Shown here: piece by piece, positions 1 to 5,515 of the stretch
How positions within the stretch are numbered: position 1 is the first letter of the stretch
Layout of the letters: each line of letters opens with the position of its first letter
Assembly (NCBI GenBank): GCA_019310195.1
Contig: JAFDET010000167.1
Location: 1 to 7,076 of the forward strand
Direction: 5' to 3'
Source of the DNA: Deltaproteobacteria bacterium
Lineage (GTDB): Bacteria > Myxococcota_A > UBA9160 > JAFDET01
DNA: 7,076 nucleotides
The notes under the pieces: model-generated
Database searches by the model: none
Told to the model about the DNA's origin: nothing
Seen by the model: only the letters and a program-made list of their open reading frames with translations
Translations under genes and position numbers: made by a program

Positions 1-694
1 GTCCCGCCAGCGCCGCGGCGCAGCCGGCCACCGCCAGAGCCACTGCCAGCGCCAGCGCGGTCCGCCGGCCGACGCGAGCCGACCCGCCCTCGCCGTCGCG
101 CACGCTGGAGGCGATGGCATTGGCCGCGAGCGCGGGACCCAGCACACCGACGACGGCCGCCAGCGGACCGCCGCCGGCCCGCAGCGCGGGTACGCCCACC
201 ACCACCGCCAGCCAGGCCGCTGTCAGGTAGGCCGCCTTGGTGAAGGGGATGCGCTTCAGGAAGGGATGGGCGAGGGCCAGCGCGGCCACCGCGCCCACCA
301 GGGCAAGCCCGCGCGAGCCCAACGCCGGAGCCAGGCCCACAGCGCCGGCCAGGCCCGCCCCGCTCAGCGCCGTCAGCGCGTGCCGGTGGCGGGTGACGAA
401 GCGACTCCGCTCGGGTGCCGTGGACCGGTCGCGCTCGACGTCGCGGAGCCGGTCCCAGCCGTATACGGCCAGGGTGCCGCAGAAGGCCAGAGCCGCGGCC
501 AGGGGGTCCGGCCGCCCGCTCAGGACCCGGCCGACAGCCGCCGCGAGGGCGCCCGCAGCCGCGGCCACCCAGAGGTTGGAGAAGACCAGCCCGTCCAGCA
601 GTCTCTGAGCTCGGATGGCGCGGCCTCCCGGCGCTGCGGCGCCCCCAGCAGCGGGGGGTCCGGCGCCCTTCGAAGCGACTAGAATCGACCGCAT
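1..694 (-). CDS. UbiA-family prenyltransferase, partial (C-terminus beyond left edge)
   Basis: Reading the minus strand from the ATG at 694-692 gives 231 residues with no stop before the window edge. UbiA enzymes are integral membrane proteins that move a prenyl chain from a prenyl diphosphate to an acceptor, using Mg2+ held by two Asp-rich motifs. The first motif is visible at residues 78-89 (YGWDRLRDVERD: D81, D85, D89), followed by APERSRFV. A second, weaker one is at 192-200 (NAIASSVRD). Between them, HPFLKRIPFTKAAYL (143-157) matches the KRIP segment seen in many UbiA members, and hydrophobic stretches at about 38-56, 66-80, 111-144 and 155-195 fit membrane helices. Residues 10-30 are a Gly/Ala/Pro-rich tail, so the true start could be later. 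A G-rich run lies 4 bases before the ATG. The substrate cannot be told. The start overlaps that of the divergent nucleotidyltransferase gene. Confidence 0.8.
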   Translation of the reverse strand, partial: MRSILVASKGAGPPAAGGAAAPGGRAIRAQRLLDGLVFSNLWVAAAAGALAAAVGRVLSGRPDPLAAALAFCGTLAVYGWDRLRDVERDRSTAPERSRFVTRHRHALTALSGAGLAGAVGLAPALGSRGLALVGAVAALALAHPFLKRIPFTKAAYLTAAWLAVVVGVPALRAGGGPLAAVVGVLGPALAANAIASSVRDGEGGSARVGRRTALALAVALAVAGCAAALAG

Positions 695-1706
695 GGTGCC
701 CCCCCAGGAAGCCGCGCGCACGGAGCAGGTGCCCGCCGTGGTCACGGCCGGGGACCGCGGTGCTGCGCGTGCGGTGCGGGGGGAGAGCAAGGTCTTCCTG
801 GAGCTGGACGGCCGGGCCCTGGTGGCCCACGTGGTGGCGGCGCTCCAGGACGTGCCCGAGATCTCGGCGATCTGGGTGATCGGGGACGCCCGGCGCCTGG
901 AGCAGGCCCTGGCCCCGCTGGGGGAGAGCCTGCGCAAGCCCGTCCACGTGGTGGAGCAGTTCCGCAACCTGTACGAGAACTGCTGGGAGACCTACCGGCG
1001 GGTCCTGCCGGGGGCGCCTCCGGACGGCCGCGATCCGGAGAGCGAGGCCGACCGCCGGGTGCCGGTGCTCTACCTCTCCGGTGACCTGCCGTTCGCCACC
1101 CCGGGCGAGATCTCCGACTTCGTGCGCAAGGCGCTGTCCCGGCAGTGCGTCTACGCCGTCGGCTTCGTCGAGGAGCACTCGGTGGCGCCCTTCTACCCCG
1201 CCGCGCCCGGCCAGCCCGGAATCCACCCCATCTACTTCAACATCAGCGAGGGCCGCGTGCGCCAGAGCAACCTGCACCTGGTGCGCGTGGGGAGCCTGGT
1301 CAACCGCCACTACATCCAGGAGATGTACGAGCACCGCCACCAGAAGCAGCTGGGCAACATGCTGGCCCTGGGCTGGCGCATCGTGCGCTCCGAGTCCGGC
1401 GGGCTGGGCATCGCGTTCTACTACGGACTCCTGCACGTGGCGTCGATCCTGGACCGATTGGGGCTGCGCCGCGTGGCCGATCGCATCCGCAGCTGGGTGC
1501 CGACCAGCAAGGTGGAGGACTGCGTCAGCCGGCTGCTTCGCTCGAGCTTCCGGCTGGTGATCACCTCGTGCGGCGGCTGCGCCGTCGACATCGACAAGGA
1601 GGACGAGTACGACGCCGCGTTGGCTCGCTACGACGAGTGGCGCTCCGCCCAGGCGGAACGCGCCCGCGAGCTCTACGGCGCGCTGCCGGAGCGCAGCGCC
1701 TCGTGA
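693..1706 (+). CDS. MobA-like NTP transferase (nucleotidyltransferase family protein)
   Basis: A 337-residue protein with a GT-A/MobA-like nucleotidyltransferase fold, a family that transfers a nucleoside monophosphate from an NTP to a sugar, cofactor or phospho-alcohol. The N-terminal signature is at residues 14-45: PAVVTAGDRGAAR, then ESK (31-33) as the equivalent of the usual PK lysine, then LELDGRALVAHVV. The usual LAGGxGxRM loop is replaced by TAGDRGAAR. LYLSGDLPF (127-134) supplies the metal-binding Asp (D131), and AVDIDKEDEYDAA (297-309) resembles the closing DIDTPED motif. The middle, about 170-290, is an extended insert with no recognised motif. I chose the ATG at 693; an in-frame ATG at 615 would add a low-complexity Pro/Ala leader running deep into the divergent UbiA gene. 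An in-frame GTG at 729 is possible. No clear Shine-Dalgarno precedes 693, but TAGAAT at 680-685 resembles a -10 box placed for a leaderless message. It is the first gene of a three-gene operon. Confidence 0.75.
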   Translation: MVPPQEAARTEQVPAVVTAGDRGAARAVRGESKVFLELDGRALVAHVVAALQDVPEISAIWVIGDARRLEQALAPLGESLRKPVHVVEQFRNLYENCWETYRRVLPGAPPDGRDPESEADRRVPVLYLSGDLPFATPGEISDFVRKALSRQCVYAVGFVEEHSVAPFYPAAPGQPGIHPIYFNISEGRVRQSNLHLVRVGSLVNRHYIQEMYEHRHQKQLGNMLALGWRIVRSESGGLGIAFYYGLLHVASILDRLGLRRVADRIRSWVPTSKVEDCVSRLLRSSFRLVITSCGGCAVDIDKEDEYDAALARYDEWRSAQAERARELYGALPERSAS

Positions 1707-2659
1707 GCGCGGCGGCCGACCGTGCCGACGCCGTGCGTCGTGGGGCGGGTCTGTTCGCCCTGGATCATCGGGGCGTGGTGCACGTCGGCGGGGGCGATGC
1801 GCTTCGTTGGCTGAACGGAATGATCACTGCGGATGTGGCGGCGCTCGAGCCCGACACGGAAGGCGCGCACGTCCACGCCCTGCTGCTCACGCCCATCGGG
1901 CGCATCATTGCGGAGCTGCATGTGGTGGCCCGGCCCGACGGCTTCTGGCTGGAGCTGCAGCGCGACGTGTTGGGCGAGGTCATTGCCCGCCTGGAGAAGT
2001 ACGTGATTGCCGACGACGTCACCCTGCGCGACGTGAGCGACGCGTGGCGGCGGCTCGGCCTGGAGGGCCCCGCAGCCGATGCGATCCTGGACGCCGCCCG
2101 CCCGGCGCTGGACGCGGCCGGTGCAGTGACGGCGCGCTTCGGATGGAGCGGCGAGCGTTCTGTGCAGCTCTTCGTGCCCGCAGCGGCGCTCGAAGGCGTG
2201 CGTTCGGCTCTGGCCGAGGCCGGCCGCGAACGGAGTCTGGTCGACGCCGGCGCCGACACCCTCGACGTGCTGCGCATCGAGTCGGGCCGGCCGCGGCAGG
2301 GTGCGGAGCTGGACGAAGAGGTGCTGCCCCCCGAGGCGCGGCTCGACGACTGCGTCTCCACCACCAAGGGTTGCTACACGGGCCAGGAGGTGATCGCGCG
2401 CATCGCGAGCCGGGGCCAGGTCAAGCATCTGCTGGTGGGCCTTCGGCTCGAGGCGGGCGAGCTCCCGCCGATCGGCACGCCGATCCAGGTGGAGGGCCGG
2501 CGCGTGGGCGAGGTCACCAGCGTCACGCACTCCAACCCGGCGGGCGCCATCGCCCTGGGCTACGTGCAGCGTCCCCACGATCAGGCCGGCACGGCCGTAG
2601 ACGTCGAGGGTCGCGTCGCTCGCGTGGCAGCCCTGCCCTTCGTCACAGGCGCCCTGTGA
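1703..2659 (+). CDS. ygfZ: YgfZ/GcvT domain folate-binding protein
   Basis: A 318-residue protein of the YgfZ (IBA57-like) family, relatives of the glycine-cleavage T-protein that bind tetrahydrofolate and help assemble or repair certain Fe-S clusters in the cytoplasm. The diagnostic motif KGCYTGQE lies at residues 222-229 with the conserved Cys at 224, followed by VIARIASRG. Other family features are the N-terminal LFALDHRGVVHVGGGDALRWLNGMITADV (residues 17-45), the stretch TPIGRIIAELHV (63-74), and the C-terminal barrel with GEVTSVTHSNPAGAIALGYVQR (269-290). Length is normal for the family. The GTG start at 1703 overlaps the TGA stop of the upstream gene (GTGA). It is the obvious start because homology begins there, and extending upstream would translate another gene out of frame. 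The overlap indicates translational coupling. Confidence 0.9.
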   Translation: MSAAADRADAVRRGAGLFALDHRGVVHVGGGDALRWLNGMITADVAALEPDTEGAHVHALLLTPIGRIIAELHVVARPDGFWLELQRDVLGEVIARLEKYVIADDVTLRDVSDAWRRLGLEGPAADAILDAARPALDAAGAVTARFGWSGERSVQLFVPAAALEGVRSALAEAGRERSLVDAGADTLDVLRIESGRPRQGAELDEEVLPPEARLDDCVSTTKGCYTGQEVIARIASRGQVKHLLVGLRLEAGELPPIGTPIQVEGRRVGEVTSVTHSNPAGAIALGYVQRPHDQAGTAVDVEGRVARVAALPFVTGAL

Positions 2660-3366
2660 GTCGTGGGCGCCTCGTCGTCTTCGCCAAGCAGCCGCTTCCC
2701 GGCGCGGTGAAGACGCGGCTGGCGCCGCCCTTCAGCATCGCCGAGGCGGCCGAGTTCTACGCGTGCATGCTGCAGGACGTGCTGGCCGTCAGCGCCAGCG
2801 CCGCGCGCGAGCTGGATCTGGAGGCGGTGCTGGCGCTGCATCCGGGCCGCGCCGCGATGGAGCTGGCGCGCGAGGCGCCCGCGCCGTTTCGGGTGGTGGC
2901 GCAGTGCGGAAGAAGCCTGGCGGCGCGCATGGAGTGGGCGCTCGGCGAGGCGGCTGCCGCCGGGGTGGGGCCCGTTCTGCTGCGCGGCAGTGACAGTCCC
3001 GTACTGGCGCCCGTACAGATCAGCGCGGCGCTGGACGCCCTGTCCGAGGACGACGTGGTCATCCTTCCGGATCGCGACGGCGGCTACAGCCTGGTCGGCG
3101 TGGCCAGGCCGGTGCCCGGCCTCTTCGAGCACGCGATGAGTACGCGGACTGTGGCGGAAGACACACGCTCGAGTGCAGCTCGAAGGGGGCTTTCCACCCG
3201 GTTCCTGGAGGCGAGCTTCGACGTGGACACCGTCGAAGACCTGGTGCGGCTCGCCGAGTGCCGCCAGGAGCTGGGCGACCTGTGCCCGAACACGCTCACC
3301 TACCTGGACGAGCGCAACCTGTGGCGCCATCTCGATGCTGCTGCTCAAGGTCGCGTCAGCGGCTGA
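2656..3366 (+). CDS. TIGR04282/DUF2064-family glycosyltransferase-like protein
   Basis: A 236-residue protein of the DUF2064 / TIGR04282 family, predicted GT-A-fold transferases of uncertain substrate (some members neighbour radical-SAM/selenodomain genes). Motifs in order: FAKQPLPGAVKTRLAPP at residues 9-25 (nucleotide-binding loop with K19 and R21), RGSDSPVL at 110-117 (metal-binding Asp), PDRDGGYSLVG at 138-148, and FDVDTVEDL at 188-196, the closing motif shared with other nucleotide-sugar-type transferases. The family fold is thus the same as that of the first gene of the operon. The GTG start at 2656 overlaps the upstream TGA (GTGA), as at the preceding junction, and places the FAKxPxPG motif near the N-terminus as expected. 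No clear intrinsic terminator follows. The biochemical role is not known. Confidence 0.85.
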   Translation: MSRGRLVVFAKQPLPGAVKTRLAPPFSIAEAAEFYACMLQDVLAVSASAARELDLEAVLALHPGRAAMELAREAPAPFRVVAQCGRSLAARMEWALGEAAAAGVGPVLLRGSDSPVLAPVQISAALDALSEDDVVILPDRDGGYSLVGVARPVPGLFEHAMSTRTVAEDTRSSAARRGLSTRFLEASFDVDTVEDLVRLAECRQELGDLCPNTLTYLDERNLWRHLDAAAQGRVSG

Positions 3367-3367
3367 C
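3355..3367. repeat. 13-bp dyad GTCAGC-G-GCTGAC at the end of the DUF2064 gene
   Basis: GTCAGC (3355-3360) and GCTGAC (3362-3367) form a perfect dyad around 3361, spanning the stop codon of the DUF2064 gene. Its centre is about 94 bases upstream of the predicted sigma-54 start point near 3455, a distance typical of enhancer-binding activators. It does not resemble the NtrC consensus. The assignment as an activator site is a guess; it may be chance. Confidence 0.2.
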
Positions 3368-3428
3368 ACTTCAACAGGCAGTTTCCCCACCGCGGAATCC
3401 ATTCGAGCGTCCTGCATCGGTTTCGATG

Positions 3429-3444
3429 TGGCACGCCGTTTGCT
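3429..3444 (+). promoter_or_regulatory. Sigma-54 (RpoN) promoter of the porin gene
   Basis: TGGCACG at 3429-3435, four bases, then TTGCT at 3440-3444. This matches the sigma-54 consensus TGGCACG-N4-TTGCW completely, with the invariant GG (3430-3431) and GC (3442-3443) separated by exactly 10 bases. Transcription would start about 12 bases past the GC, near 3455, leaving a leader of about 184 bases before the porin ATG. A small dyad CATCG-GTTT-CGATG (3415-3428) abuts the -24 element. No NtrC-consensus site was found upstream, so the activator is unknown. Confidence 0.8.
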
Positions 3445-3454
3445 TTCTGAACCG

Positions 3455-3638
3455 AACCTGAAGCTGTCGGGGTGGACTTGCCGAAGTGCCCCGGATACGT
3501 CAGGTTTCCAGCAACGCCAGTGAGTGATGAGCTCGGCGTTACCCCCCTGACAGCTGAATAGACCGTACGAAAACCTGCGCGGTAGTTCGTTCCCGGACTG
3601 CGCAGCAACCGTAGGGAACCTTTCAGGGGGGTATAGAA
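3455..3638 (+). promoter_or_regulatory. Long structured 5' leader of the porin gene; candidate cis-regulatory RNA
   Basis: The segment from the predicted start to the ATG contains several complementary blocks found by eye. AACCTGA (3455-3461) pairs with TCAGGTT (3500-3506), enclosing a hairpin with stem ACTT/AAGT around 3475-3486. AACGCC (3513-3518) pairs with GGCGTT (3535-3540). CTGCGC (3575-3580) pairs with GCGCAG (3600-3605), continued by AGTTC/GGACT (3584-3588 and 3595-3599, one G-U). The apical loop GTTCCC (3589-3594) matches GGGAAC (3614-3619), a possible pseudoknot. An 11-bp outer stem covers the ribosome binding site. I could not match it to a riboswitch family I know. No folding or covariation was computed. 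Confidence 0.45.
3540..3633 (+). promoter_or_regulatory. Anti-Shine-Dalgarno inverted repeat in the porin leader
   Basis: TACCCCCCTGA (3540-3550) is the perfect reverse complement of TCAGGGGGGTA (3623-3633), 11 bp with 72 bases between. The right arm contains AGGGGGG, the only plausible Shine-Dalgarno of the porin gene, 7 bases from its ATG at 3639. Pairing would block ribosome access, the usual layout of a translational OFF state. The stretch between the arms holds a further hairpin and a possible pseudoknot. Confidence 0.55.
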
Positions 3639-4967
3639 ATGCGTTCCGTTCGTTGGATTGCAGCGCTGGTCCTGGTCGCCTTTGCGACCACGCCGGTGGT
3701 CGCGAGCGCCGACGACATGTCCGACGCGGACATGCGCGAGCAGATGCAGATCATGCAGCAGCGCATGAAGCGCATGGAAGACAAGCTGCGGGATGCGGAG
3801 CGCCGGGCTCCGGCGGCAGCGGCCGCACCGGGCGACTGCTTCTTCTGCTCGATCGAGTTCGAGGGCTGGATTGCAGCCAGCTACATGTGGAACACCCGCG
3901 GGTTCGACGGAATCGAGGGCCAGGACCTCGGTGGCATGAACGCCGGACGTGGCGTCGGGCCCCTGGCGCCGTTCCACGGGGACCACAACTCGTTCAGCGT
4001 GGACCAGGTGTGGATGGGCATGGAGCGCCCGGTCAGCGCGGACCAGCGCGCGGGCTTTCGGCTCGACTTCCTGGTCGGCAAGACCGGTGAGCTCGCGGCC
4101 GGTGGGAACGACGGGTTCTCCGGCGGCTCGACCGACTTCCACCTGTTCCAGGCCTACATCCAGTACCTGGCTCCCATCGGCGAAGGTGTGGAGTTCAAGT
4201 TCGGGAAGTTCGCGACCCTGATCGGTGCGGAAGTGACCCAGGCCACGGGCAACTTCAACATCACCCGCGGCAACTTGTTCAACCTGTTCCAGCCGATCAC
4301 GAACACGGGCATCCTGGCGACAGCTTCGTTCTGGGAGGGCGGGACGACCTCGGTCGGTTTCGTGAACGAGACGCGTTCGTTTACGTCGCGCGACGTCGAC
4401 CTGAACAACGACAAGGCGTTCGTCTGGCAGGTGGGTCACCAGATCAACGACGCGATGTTCGCATCGTTCAACGGCACGACCGGCGACTCGGACAGCGGTC
4501 GGGGGATCGACACGGCCTCGGGTGACCAGGAGACCATCCTCGACTTCGTATTGACGTGGGATCCGAACGAGAAGCTGTCGACCTGGGCCAACGTCGACTG
4601 GATGAAGAACGAGTGCAACAACTGCGGTTCGGGTCAGTCCAGTGGCGACATCACTGGCTGGGGTATCGCCGCCGCCGGTCGCTATGCGCTGACGGACCGA
4701 CTGGGCCTTTCGACTCGGATCGAGTTCGTGGACATCGAGGCCGTTGGGAGCGAAGAGTTCGAGGTCTTCGGTCTCACGGGGACGGTCGACTACCTGCTTA
4801 CGACCAACCTGATGGTTCGGGGCGAGGTCCGCTGGGACCGGTCCACCGGCGGTCAGAATGAGTTCCTGAAGAGCAACAACGCCACGCGCGGAGTGCCGGG
4901 AAGCGGGCAGACGGAGAGCGCAACGGACCAGGTCCTGGTCGGCGCCGAGGTCATCTACACCTTCTAG
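3639..4967 (+). CDS. Outer-membrane beta-barrel porin, BBP2/OmpL-like family
   Basis: A 442-residue precursor. Residues 1-24 form a signal peptide (MRSVRW, hydrophobic core, then VASA before D25). Residues 27-57 are a Met-rich heptad-like coiled coil (MREQMQIMQQRMKRMEDKLRD), as in porins with a periplasmic trimerisation or cell-wall-contact segment, followed by an Ala/Pro linker. The barrel starts near residue 71 (SIEFEGWIAASYMW). The stretch FKFGKFATLIGAEV (186-199) plus ITNTGILATASFW (220-232) is typical of the putative beta-barrel porin-2 family (BBP2, PF07642). The protein ends VLVGAEVIYTF, with the C-terminal Phe read by the BAM complex. Two CxxC pairs (C67/C70 and C326/C329) are unusual in a barrel. 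The start has a strong AGGGGGG ribosome site. A sigma-54 promoter and nearby glnBA suggest uptake under nitrogen limitation; the cargo is unknown. Family call firm, role inferred. Confidence 0.85.
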   Translation: MRSVRWIAALVLVAFATTPVVASADDMSDADMREQMQIMQQRMKRMEDKLRDAERRAPAAAAAPGDCFFCSIEFEGWIAASYMWNTRGFDGIEGQDLGGMNAGRGVGPLAPFHGDHNSFSVDQVWMGMERPVSADQRAGFRLDFLVGKTGELAAGGNDGFSGGSTDFHLFQAYIQYLAPIGEGVEFKFGKFATLIGAEVTQATGNFNITRGNLFNLFQPITNTGILATASFWEGGTTSVGFVNETRSFTSRDVDLNNDKAFVWQVGHQINDAMFASFNGTTGDSDSGRGIDTASGDQETILDFVLTWDPNEKLSTWANVDWMKNECNNCGSGQSSGDITGWGIAAAGRYALTDRLGLSTRIEFVDIEAVGSEEFEVFGLTGTVDYLLTTNLMVRGEVRWDRSTGGQNEFLKSNNATRGVPGSGQTESATDQVLVGAEVIYTF

Positions 4968-4990
4968 GCGTCAGCCGGTACGGGAACACA

Positions 4991-5030
4991 AAAGGGGCGT
5001 GGCACTTCGTGCCACGCCCCTTTCTTTCTT
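4991..5030 (+). terminator. Rho-independent terminator of the porin gene, probably bidirectional
   Basis: A perfect 15-bp stem, AAAGGGGCGTGGCAC (4991-5005) with GTGCCACGCCCCTTT (5009-5023), and a TTC loop, followed by the T-rich run TTTCTTTCTT. It lies 23 bases after the porin stop. On the opposite strand the stem is followed by TTTTGTGTT, so it can also end the converging Fis-like transcript. Confidence 0.93.
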
Positions 5031-5031
5031 C

Positions 5032-5103
5032 CTCTGATCGGGACTCGGGCATCCCCTTCGCGCGAGGACATCGCCGCAGGGGATGCCCGAGTCCCGATCA
5101 GAG
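5032..5103. repeat. Perfect 26-bp inverted repeat with 20-base loop
   Basis: The arms 5032-5057 and 5078-5103 are exact reverse complements (outer end CTCTGATCGGGACTCGG, inner end CATCCCCT). The right arm contains the last codon and the TGA stop of the minus-strand Fis-like gene (5098-5100), so its mRNA would end in a very stable hairpin just before the shared terminator. No T-run follows either arm, so this is not a canonical intrinsic terminator by itself. The loop contains the palindrome TCGCGCGA. Possible roles are 3'-end protection, blocking of convergent read-through, or a small repeat element. Confidence 0.85.
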
Positions 5104-5340
5104 CCCCAGCTTGTGCATCTTGGCGTAGAGGGTGCGGCGGCCGATGCCCAGCTGGCGGGCGGCCGCGGAGCGATTGCCGCGGGCCTCGCGCAGGGCCTGC
5201 TGGATCCGCCAGCCCTCGGCCAGGTCCACCCAGTCCCGCAGACCGAGCCGGCGGCCCTGGCCCTCGGCCTCGGCCAGGACCCGCTCGAAGGCTTCGGTCA
5301 GGTCGGGCGCTGCGGGCTGCTCGGCGTGCAAGGGCTCCAT
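5098..5340 (-). CDS. Stand-alone Fis-type helix-turn-helix protein
   Basis: An 80-residue protein whose C-terminal half, from about residue 46 (IQQALREARGNRSAAARQLGIGRRTLYAKMHKLGL), is a clear Fis-type HTH (HTH_8, PF02954), the DNA-binding module found in Fis and at the C-terminus of NtrC-family activators. Residues 10-45 (LTEAFERVLAEAEGQ, then LRDWVDLAEGW) are mostly helical in character and could form a dimerisation region. There is no AAA+ or receiver domain in the gene, and upstream reading in the same frame shows no such homology, so it is a small DNA-binding protein rather than an intact NtrC. It is a little shorter than enterobacterial Fis (98 residues). The ATG at 5340 has GGAG only 2 bases upstream, which is tight. 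It is divergent from glnBA across a gap with NtrC-like sites and converges on the porin gene. Targets are unknown. Confidence 0.75.
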   Translation of the reverse strand: MEPLHAEQPAAPDLTEAFERVLAEAEGQGRRLGLRDWVDLAEGWRIQQALREARGNRSAAARQLGIGRRTLYAKMHKLGL

Positions 5341-5353
5341 GGCTCCACGCGGT

Positions 5354-5370
5354 TGCAAGTGGCGTTCCGA
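5354..5370 (-). promoter_or_regulatory. Weak sigma-54-like element facing the Fis-like gene
   Basis: On the minus strand TCGGAACG, four bases, then TTGCA keeps the GG-N10-GC spacing and the -12 element of a sigma-54 promoter, with two mismatches in the -24 block. Transcription would begin near 5343-5344, only about 3 bases before the ATG at 5340, which leaves no room for a normal ribosome site. Either the message is near-leaderless or the match is chance. Confidence 0.3.
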
Positions 5371-5418
5371 CCCGCCGCAAGGCCCGACGGCGCGCGGCAG
5401 CCCTGGTCTGTGCCGAGT

Positions 5419-5458
5419 TGCACACGACGTGGGCAGGATGCTGCCCACCCGGTGTGCA
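5419..5458. promoter_or_regulatory. Two NtrC-like enhancer sites between the Fis-like gene and glnBA
   Basis: Two 17-bp sites match the NtrC pattern TGCAC-N7-GTGCA with one mismatch each, in the inner half: TGCACACGACGTGGGCA at 5419-5435 and TGCCCACCCGGTGTGCA at 5442-5458. They are mirror images, so the whole 40 bp is a nested dyad (outer arms TGCACAC/GTGTGCA, inner arms TGGGCAG/CTGCCCA). Their centres are 23 bp apart, about two helical turns, and lie about 115 and 92 bases upstream of the predicted glnB start near 5542, the classical geometry for an NtrC enhancer. They could also serve the divergent Fis-like gene. Confidence 0.7.
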
Positions 5459-5515
5459 GGAGTGGCTCGCCCGGGCCTCCGGGGCCATGAAACGGCCTCT
5501 CCGGGCTCGCGGGGA

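Noticed and set aside
237..682. Overlapping plus-strand open frames at the left end
   Set aside because: Arg/Pro/Ala-rich shadows; the minus strand encodes a UbiA protein with both Asp-rich motifs.
615..692. Upstream ATG at 615 for the nucleotidyltransferase
   Set aside because: It would add 26 low-complexity residues inside the divergent gene with no ribosome site; family homology begins after residue 12 of the 693 start.
1145..1702. In-frame N-terminal extension of ygfZ by 186 codons
   Set aside because: It is an out-of-frame reading of the nucleotidyltransferase gene; YgfZ homology begins right after the GTG at 1703.
1673..2578. 301-codon minus-strand open frame opposite ygfZ
   Set aside because: No recognisable domain, and the plus strand carries the KGCYTGQE motif in the expected frame.
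3367..3428. Terminator after the three-gene operon
   Set aside because: No GC-rich hairpin followed by a T-run is visible; the small CATCG/CGATG dyad at 3415-3428 is too weak.
3575..3640. Known glutamine riboswitch (glnA RNA) upstream of the porin
   Set aside because: Some helix-forming words are similar (GTTC, GGAAC), but the conserved GGAAGUAGG-type core is missing; a covariance search would decide.
3345..4439. Long minus-strand open frame opposite the porin leader and gene
   Set aside because: Low-complexity His/Arg-rich translation without motifs; the plus strand holds a signal peptide, barrel motifs and a ribosome site.
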